Assembly: GCA_910585605.1 (NCBI GenBank)
Contig: CAJUFL010000017.1
Location: 1-63,603 of the forward strand
Direction: 5' to 3'
Length of the DNA stretch: 63,603 nt
From: an uncultured Lachnospiraceae bacterium
Lineage (GTDB): Bacteria; Bacillota; Clostridia; Lachnospirales; Lachnospiraceae
Position 1 is the first letter of the stretch. Every line of letters begins with the position of its first letter. Below the pieces are notes generated by a model, which made no database searches, had not been told where the DNA came from, and saw nothing but the letters and a program-made list of their open reading frames with translations. Below, piece after piece: positions 58,637-63,603 of the stretch. Made by a program: the position numbers and the translations under genes.

Positions 58637-58763
58637 AATTTACCTCCTGGTTTTACCTCCAACGGCTTCTGGTTCCTAAAAACAGATTATGATATGCGTT
58701 CTCTTCATAAATCTGCACCATTTTGGGAAATTCACCGTTGTGTATTATTTTTTACCGAGTGGT

Positions 58764-58792
58764 ATTATAACATATTGATAAAAATACCACAA
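58764..58792 (-). promoter_or_regulatory. Promoter of rpsB
   Basis: The minus strand reads TTGTGG (58792-58787), a 17-base spacer, then TATAAT (58769-58764). The coding start lies about 120 bases downstream, leaving a leader that could carry ribosomal-protein feedback control. No known leader motif was recognised. Confidence 0.65.
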
Positions 58793-58826
58793 GTACTTTT
58801 TTCTTTTCTATGCATATCTGGTTCAT

Positions 58827-60371
58827 TCATTTACTCTTTCCAATCTCCTTCATATATTTTCCGGCATCTTTCATGAAGCTGATAACAATCAAAATCATTA
58901 CAAGTCCTATAGGAAATGCAGCAATAATACTTACTGATTGCAGATTACTCATTGAGCTGTCTGAAAAAATAAGTGCAATTGGCAACAGAATAAGAAGTAT
59001 GCACCACATCAGCTGAATTAGCTGATGTGGCTTTTCGCTTTCTTCTAATTTATGATAACTATAACATGAGGCAATCAAAGCAATGGAATCAAATGATGTT
59101 GCATAAAATGCCACCATAGTGATCAAAAGCAATACCAGAATCAGAGATGCCAATGGCAAAGTACGAATAATCGCAATAATCACTCCATACAAATCGCCGG
59201 ACTGCTGATACATGGCAAGAAAATCAGCTTCACCGGATATTTGTTTCCCCAAAGAATAATTTCCCAGTATGATAAAACTGATCAGCGTTGAACCTACACC
59301 AAAACAGTATCCTCCCACAATGGTCTGTCTTACTGTTCTTCCCCTTGATATACTTCCGATGAAAAACGGAGCTGCAACACACCATACCATCCAATATGCC
59401 CAATAATATATTGTCCAGTTTTGAGGAAATGATGTTGTACGCTGTGGATCTGTAAATGTTGAAAGTTCAAAAAAGTTTTGTACCAGTCTTCCCAAAGCAG
59501 AAAATCCGGTTTCTATAATATATCTTGTCTCACCCCCAAACAGTAAGACAAAGGCAAGCAAACTAAAAAATAACCAGATACAAGCTTTCGCTAAGATACT
59601 GATCCCCTTAAATCCATGCAATAAAGAATAAGTGTAAATGATACAGGTAATGATTAAAATAACAATTGTAACAAGTGTACGATTCAATTCCACATGGAAA
59701 AGTTCATTAATTACGCTAGCCATAAGAGGCGTCGCTACACTAAAGGTTGTTGCTGTACCTGCAATCAACGCAAAAACAGCTAATAAATCAACTATTCTTC
59801 CTGGTGCTCCATCTGTATATTTACCTAAAAACGGACGGCATGCCTCTGAATATTTTTGGCGTTCTCTTTTCCGAACATGAAGCATAAAGCCAAATGCAAC
59901 TGCTAATACCAAGTAAAACCCCCATGGGATAAAGCTCCAATGAAAAAGCGGGTATACACTGGACCAATCCTGTATACTTCCCATTTCTGCTATATGAGGA
60001 TCTGTTGCATATAAAATCCATTCAGAAAATGAATAAAACAGGATATCTGCTGCCAGGCCACAGGTGAACATCATAGAACCCCATGCAAAAAAAGAATATT
60101 TGGGCTTTTCCCCCGGATTACCAAGGACAATATCTCCATATTTTGATATAGCAATATAAATTGATAACATGAAAATTCCTAATCCAATGACCAGATAATA
60201 TGTACCAAATGTATCACCAAATACATAACGTATGCGGCTCAATACCTGATTGGACTGTTCAGGCATAAGAAAAAATAATGTGCATAATATAATGATGATT
60301 CCCAATGGTACTAATGTAATCATCCAATCTATTTTTTTTTCTTCCACCCCACTCTTATCTTCCTTATTCAT
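58827..60371 (-). CDS. BCCT-family choline/betaine-type transporter
   Basis: This 514-residue transporter has about twelve membrane helices. The BCCT signature is present as WTIYYWAYWMVWCVAAPFFI near 320-339, followed by GSISRGRTVRQTIVG. Substrates of the family are quaternary amines such as choline, betaine or carnitine. It is the last gene of a lic-type operon with a choline-kinase-like fusion, so choline uptake is the best guess (LicB-like in role, though LicB itself is a different fold in Haemophilus). The ATG at 60371 overlaps the upstream nucleotidyltransferase by 8 bases and has GGAG 6 bases upstream. The frame extends 10 codons further to 60401 without a site. Confidence 0.92.
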   Translation of the reverse strand: MNKEDKSGVEEKKIDWMITLVPLGIIIILCTLFFLMPEQSNQVLSRIRYVFGDTFGTYYLVIGLGIFMLSIYIAISKYGDIVLGNPGEKPKYSFFAWGSMMFTCGLAADILFYSFSEWILYATDPHIAEMGSIQDWSSVYPLFHWSFIPWGFYLVLAVAFGFMLHVRKRERQKYSEACRPFLGKYTDGAPGRIVDLLAVFALIAGTATTFSVATPLMASVINELFHVELNRTLVTIVILIITCIIYTYSLLHGFKGISILAKACIWLFFSLLAFVLLFGGETRYIIETGFSALGRLVQNFFELSTFTDPQRTTSFPQNWTIYYWAYWMVWCVAAPFFIGSISRGRTVRQTIVGGYCFGVGSTLISFIILGNYSLGKQISGEADFLAMYQQSGDLYGVIIAIIRTLPLASLILVLLLITMVAFYATSFDSIALIASCYSYHKLEESEKPHQLIQLMWCILLILLPIALIFSDSSMSNLQSVSIIAAFPIGLVMILIVISFMKDAGKYMKEIGKSK

Positions 60372-61095
60372 AACATTCTCCTTCATTGATATATGTTTCA
60401 TATTGTTTATCTATTGCTGCTAATTCTGTTAAATTGTCTATTTCAACAATAGCTGATTTCTCCATTTTTCTGATTCCAAGCTGATACTCATCAGGGTAAC
60501 AAAACAGAGCCACATCATCCCAATAAATTTGTCGGTTCTTTTTTTCTTCAAATTCTATTTTCAAGTGCTTCTTTAATCGTTTTCCATCCTCTGAGTTCCA
60601 GCGGGAAATACTATATAACTGCCAGCCACATTTTCCGCCTGTACGGCTGCATGATGTCACAATACCATTCTGTACTTCCAGCAACCATTCCTCTGTATCT
60701 TCCTGTGTCCAAACACAATTGTATCCTGATCGTTCAAATTCCGGTTCTAATACAGATTCATCATAAATAATCTGATCCCCATCCAGGATCATTGCATCTT
60801 CTATATAATCTCTTGCCACATATAAGGATGAAATATTATTGCAATTTTGATAATACGGATTTTCAATCAGGGTAACTTCGGGATATTCTTGTTCAAGCAC
60901 TGTAAATTTTTCTTTTAAATATCCTACAACTACATATATTTCCCTGATTCCATTATGCAATAATCCCTGAATCACCGTATCTATTATTTTAGTCCCGTTG
61001 ACCTCAACCATGGGTTTCGGAGTATGATGGGTTACCGGTTTCAGCCGATTTCCAATCCCTGCCGCCATAATAATTGCTCTTTTTACCTTATACAT
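60364..61095 (-). CDS. LicC-like nucleotidyltransferase
   Basis: This 243-residue protein is a sugar-phosphate/cholinephosphate nucleotidyltransferase. AIIMAAGIGNRLKPVT (about 7-22) with the later PKPMVEVNG is the nucleotide-binding signature, and NNISSLYVARDYI and LDGDQIIYDESVL (metal-binding Asp) follow. In LicC the reaction is CTP plus phosphocholine to CDP-choline. A second domain of the same family is fused in the preceding gene, so the two may act on different substrates. The ATG at 61095 overlaps the previous stop by one base (TAATG), with GGAGG upstream. The overlap with the transporter is 8 bases. Substrate is inferred from context. Confidence 0.88.
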   Translation of the reverse strand: MYKVKRAIIMAAGIGNRLKPVTHHTPKPMVEVNGTKIIDTVIQGLLHNGIREIYVVVGYLKEKFTVLEQEYPEVTLIENPYYQNCNNISSLYVARDYIEDAMILDGDQIIYDESVLEPEFERSGYNCVWTQEDTEEWLLEVQNGIVTSCSRTGGKCGWQLYSISRWNSEDGKRLKKHLKIEFEEKKNRQIYWDDVALFCYPDEYQLGIRKMEKSAIVEIDNLTELAAIDKQYETYINEGECYE

Positions 61096-62876
61096 TACGT
61101 TTCCTCCAAAATCCCTCCACATTTATTTAATTCTTCCTGTACGATTTTATAATATTCTTTGGCATATCGATACTGCTTTAATGAATATTCTCCAAACTCT
61201 ACTCCTAACTTATGTTTGTATTCACACCAATTACTCCAAAGCAAACCGCAAATGGCTATGTAACAATAAATTTTAATTCTTATTGTAATGCCACAATCCT
61301 GTTCGAAATATGCATCTATTAATTTTTCTACCTGTTCCCGTTCGTACAATGAATATATAGCAAACATCGCGATATCAACATGCGGATCCTGCATTCCCGC
61401 ATATTCCCAATCAATCAGCCGAATTTCTTCTTGTCCGGCACTGTTCGTAACAAACAAAAAATTATCCGGTACTGCATCTATATGCGTTAATATCTTTTGT
61501 TCACAATATTTATCTACAAATGCTTTTAATCTAAAAACGCTTATCTTTGTCTCTTCATAATCTCTATAAACTGAGGAAGTCCCTCCCCACAATGTTTCAT
61601 AAAATTCAATCTGCTTAAACAAATCAAATTCGTGACCTACTTTGTACTTATTGGCATGAAATTCCCGCAGTTTACTCATACATTTCTCTACATCTTCCAT
61701 ATTTCCCGAATCACATACCCTTGCACTTTCGTAAAATTCCGTAATTTTATAACCATTTTCAGGATTCATATAGAAAATGTTATCACAGATCCCTTTGTTA
61801 CATATCACCTGATAAACATCTGATTCTTCCCGCCGATTGATCAGCTGTTCTGTTCCTTCACCCGGAATTCTCATAATATACTTTATTCCTCTGCAGGAAA
61901 AAAGAAAAGAACGATTCGTCATTCCTTTTTTTAATACTGTAATATCTGTTATTTCCGATGAATCCGCACATAAGGCATCACAGATCACATTAATGGCAGT
62001 ATTGTTTAAATGATTGGAATTACTGTCAAAATCCCGCAATTGCTCATACGTATTTATTTCTATCACATCCGTAAAAGAAACTACATTTGCGTAAACAACC
62101 ATTTTCTCTTTATTGAAAAGAGCTGCTTCCCAATAACAAGCATCATATTGCGGCTTGTCCTTATATTGATTCAGTCTGTCTCGAACAATAGCTGCTGTTT
62201 CTCCTTCCAGATAACTGATTCCTATCATTCCATTTCCGCTAGCACCCTTTTCAATATTTACGAGTTCCATTTTCCTGTTAATCCGTACTGTACTATCATC
62301 ATCCACTAAATCATTTACCATATACCATGAATACAATTCATAATGATCAAAGGGATTCTTTGTACACCAGATATCACATGGGATAATATAGGTATTAAAA
62401 ATTTTGTCCGCTGCCAGACTTAATGAATATAAATTATTTTTGGTATGATATTCTGGATTTACCACCAACTCCACATTATATTCATCAATCAAATATTCAT
62501 ATTTTTCTTTCATATATCCCACTATAACAGAAATATCATAAATACCTACATTATGGAGCTGATTAATTATATGTTCTATAAGAGGCTCTCCGTTTATTTC
62601 CAATAAACCTTTAGGAACCTCCATATTTAACGGAACTGTACGCATTCCATACCCTGCTGCCAGGATAACGGCATTATGCGGTATATTTAAATTCAGCAAT
62701 TCTTTTCCCTTTTGTGTTACACACAAATCCTCTGTTATTAGTTCTTTTTTCATTAGCTGCCCTACCAGCTTATTGACTGTTCCAAGGGAATATCCACATA
62801 ATTCTGCAAGTATTCTCTGGTTTAAATTCTCATTTTTTAAAATTATTTTTAATAAATTACCTTCTCTGATATCCAT
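61095..62876 (-). CDS. Winged-helix, nucleotidyltransferase and choline-kinase fusion
   Basis: This protein of about 593 residues fuses three parts. Residues 1-62 form a winged helix (NQRILAELCGYSLGTVNKLV, with a MarR-like recognition helix). Residues about 68-290 form a nucleotidyltransferase (LAAGYGMR at 72-79, PKG at 88-90, IIPCDIW). Residues about 310-560 form an aminoglycoside/choline kinase (LicA-like) with HIDAVPDN (His465, Asp467, Asn472) and DWEYAG (Asp489). It could phosphorylate choline and activate it with CTP in one polypeptide while a DNA-binding domain senses the pathway. The start is uncertain. A promoter -10 overlaps the upstream ATG at 62912, so the ATG at 62876 is preferred; 62885 is also possible. 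Confidence 0.85.
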   Translation of the reverse strand: MDIREGNLLKIILKNENLNQRILAELCGYSLGTVNKLVGQLMKKELITEDLCVTQKGKELLNLNIPHNAVILAAGYGMRTVPLNMEVPKGLLEINGEPLIEHIINQLHNVGIYDISVIVGYMKEKYEYLIDEYNVELVVNPEYHTKNNLYSLSLAADKIFNTYIIPCDIWCTKNPFDHYELYSWYMVNDLVDDDSTVRINRKMELVNIEKGASGNGMIGISYLEGETAAIVRDRLNQYKDKPQYDACYWEAALFNKEKMVVYANVVSFTDVIEINTYEQLRDFDSNSNHLNNTAINVICDALCADSSEITDITVLKKGMTNRSFLFSCRGIKYIMRIPGEGTEQLINRREESDVYQVICNKGICDNIFYMNPENGYKITEFYESARVCDSGNMEDVEKCMSKLREFHANKYKVGHEFDLFKQIEFYETLWGGTSSVYRDYEETKISVFRLKAFVDKYCEQKILTHIDAVPDNFLFVTNSAGQEEIRLIDWEYAGMQDPHVDIAMFAIYSLYEREQVEKLIDAYFEQDCGITIRIKIYCYIAICGLLWSNWCEYKHKLGVEFGEYSLKQYRYAKEYYKIVQEELNKCGGILEET

Positions 62877-62910
62877 GTTCACCATCTTCTTTTTTGTCAT
62901 TTTCATGAAC

Positions 62911-62939
62911 ATGATATCATAAAAATCTCTCTAATACAA
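62911..62939 (-). promoter_or_regulatory. Promoter of the lic-type operon
   Basis: The minus strand reads TTGTAT (62939-62934), 17 bases, then TATCAT (62916-62911). The -10 overlaps the first in-frame ATG (62912), so transcripts from it must use a later start codon. Confidence 0.55.
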
Positions 62940-63011
62940 TACTTTTCTAACTGATAATAAAAGAATCCAGCTATACTATCATATGTGCCATCGGATTCAA
63001 TGTTATTACTA

Positions 63012-63140
63012 CTATTTTATTTTCCACCAACCAACATCCGTCATCAGAGTTTCCAATATATTGCTATGTTTAGCAAACTGTTTACTCTGAAACTGTACAA
63101 CTGCCATTAACAATGCAACAGATTTAAGCTCCTCGTCCAT
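63012..63140 (-). CDS. Possible small protein of 42 residues
   Basis: A short frame encodes MDEELKSVALLMAVVQFQSK and continues to a WWKIK end. AGGAAG lies 8 bases before the ATG. The N-terminal half is a plausible amphipathic helix. It is not a family I recognise, and a frame of this size could occur by chance. It lies upstream of the lic-type operon on the same strand. Confidence 0.4.
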   Translation of the reverse strand: MDEELKSVALLMAVVQFQSKQFAKHSNILETLMTDVGWWKIK

Positions 63141-63176
63141 CTGTTTTCTTCCTACATTTTCTTTTTCACATCAGAC

Positions 63177-63563
63177 CTAATCTACTCCGATATTTAATTT
63201 TCTCTGAAAGTTTTTTATATAATAATCCATATGATTTCCAATTAGTGTTATCTGCTTCTTCAATTTTGAGAATAATACTGCACGACATAAATCTATAATC
63301 ACAGACACAATAATTAGTAAACAAACCATTACTATACAATATATCATATAATATTTGCTATTCCTCATTCCTTCAAAATTGAAAAGAGTTTTCCAAATAT
63401 AATTTCCAAAAACAGGATAACATTGGATAAGATATACCCCAAACATATTGGAGGCTATCTTGTCTATTAATTTACTGTATGGAATATGCAGTTTTGAAAA
63501 AAAGCACTTGATATACATACTACTGATTGCATATCTCTAATTGTATAATTAGTGTTAGCATCT
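63177..63563 (-). pseudogene. 3' remnant of an acyltransferase-3-type membrane protein
   Basis: The frame encodes about 129 residues from an in-frame stop at 63566 (LDANTNYTIRYAISSMYIKC onward). The segment LIDKIASNMFGVYLIQCYPV matches the conserved 'IASxTFGVYLIH' helix near the C-terminus of acyltransferase-3 (OafA-like) membrane proteins. Another membrane helix follows (YYMIYCIVMVCLLIIVSVII). The catalytic N-terminal part is missing upstream within the window and an in-frame TAA precedes the fragment. It is probably the tail of a truncated O-acetyltransferase of a cell-surface polysaccharide locus. The window ends 40 bases further, so the rest cannot be examined. Confidence 0.65.
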
Positions 63564-63603
63564 AATTAGCACAATTTAAAATGAGACATTCTTCTCAATC
63601 CTT

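Overview
The window looks like a chromosomal segment of a low-GC Firmicute, most likely a gut Clostridia/Lachnospiraceae-type bacterium. The reasons are AT-rich sequence, strong AGGAGG ribosome binding sites, a Gram-positive PolC-type replicase, a T-box leader before tyrS, and the order rpsB-tsf-pyrH-frr-uppS-cdsA-dxr-rseP-ispG-polC. Nearly every gene is on the minus strand, so each operon reads from high to low coordinates. Only three genes, near 31.1, 33.6 and 35.7 kb, are on the plus strand.

Layout from low to high coordinates. 0-5 kb: small metabolic genes (isochorismatase-like hydrolase with a suspiciously short end, lone TfoX C-terminal domain, Nudix hydrolase), the PFL/ACT pair, a membrane protein and a WalJ-like metallo-hydrolase. 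5-7.5 kb: a secreted Ig-like plus leucine-rich-repeat protein whose repeats carry a recent exact duplication. 7.6-12.2 kb: a DUF1848 protein with a C-terminal CxxxCxxC motif, then a membrane-centred polyamine operon (speD-like, DUF4178, DUF350, membrane-anchored spermidine synthase). 12.2-17 kb: a defence island with a two-gene restriction-modification system of BcgI (type IIB) architecture, flanked by an hsdR wreck with a large internal deletion and a fragment of a second specificity gene. 17-23 kb: accessory genes (a protein whose best start codon is ATA, an ANT(6)-like nucleotidyltransferase, a serine beta-lactamase-fold protein, a ferredoxin/ASKHA activator overlapping ilvA). 22.9-31 kb: threonine ammonia-lyase and the plsX-rnc-smc-ftsY block, which lacks the acpP gene usual between plsX and rnc. 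31-37 kb: zinc-ribbon/SHOCT membrane protein, divergent OFA-family and formate/nitrite transporters, a LacI-type repressor, and a peptidoglycan-binding protein. 37-43.5 kb: a lipoprotein, T-box-controlled tyrS, a chemoreceptor, two unknown membrane-linked genes and tRNA-Glu(CUC). 43.6-58.6 kb: polC, isoprenoid, lipid, translation and UMP-kinase genes, with a very acidic bactofilin fusion and a small membrane protein inserted between tsf and pyrH. 58.8-62.9 kb: a choline (lic)-type operon made of a winged-helix/nucleotidyltransferase/kinase fusion, a second nucleotidyltransferase and a BCCT transporter. The window ends in a small possible gene and an acyltransferase remnant.

The genes best placed to form a poorly described system are the polyamine operon at 8.6-12.2 kb, where decarboxylated S-adenosylmethionine would be made and used at the membrane beside DUF350 and DUF4178 partners. 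Other strong leads are the DUF1848 protein, the BcgI-like locus and the acidic bactofilin. All functions are read from sequence motifs and remembered family features; no database search was run.
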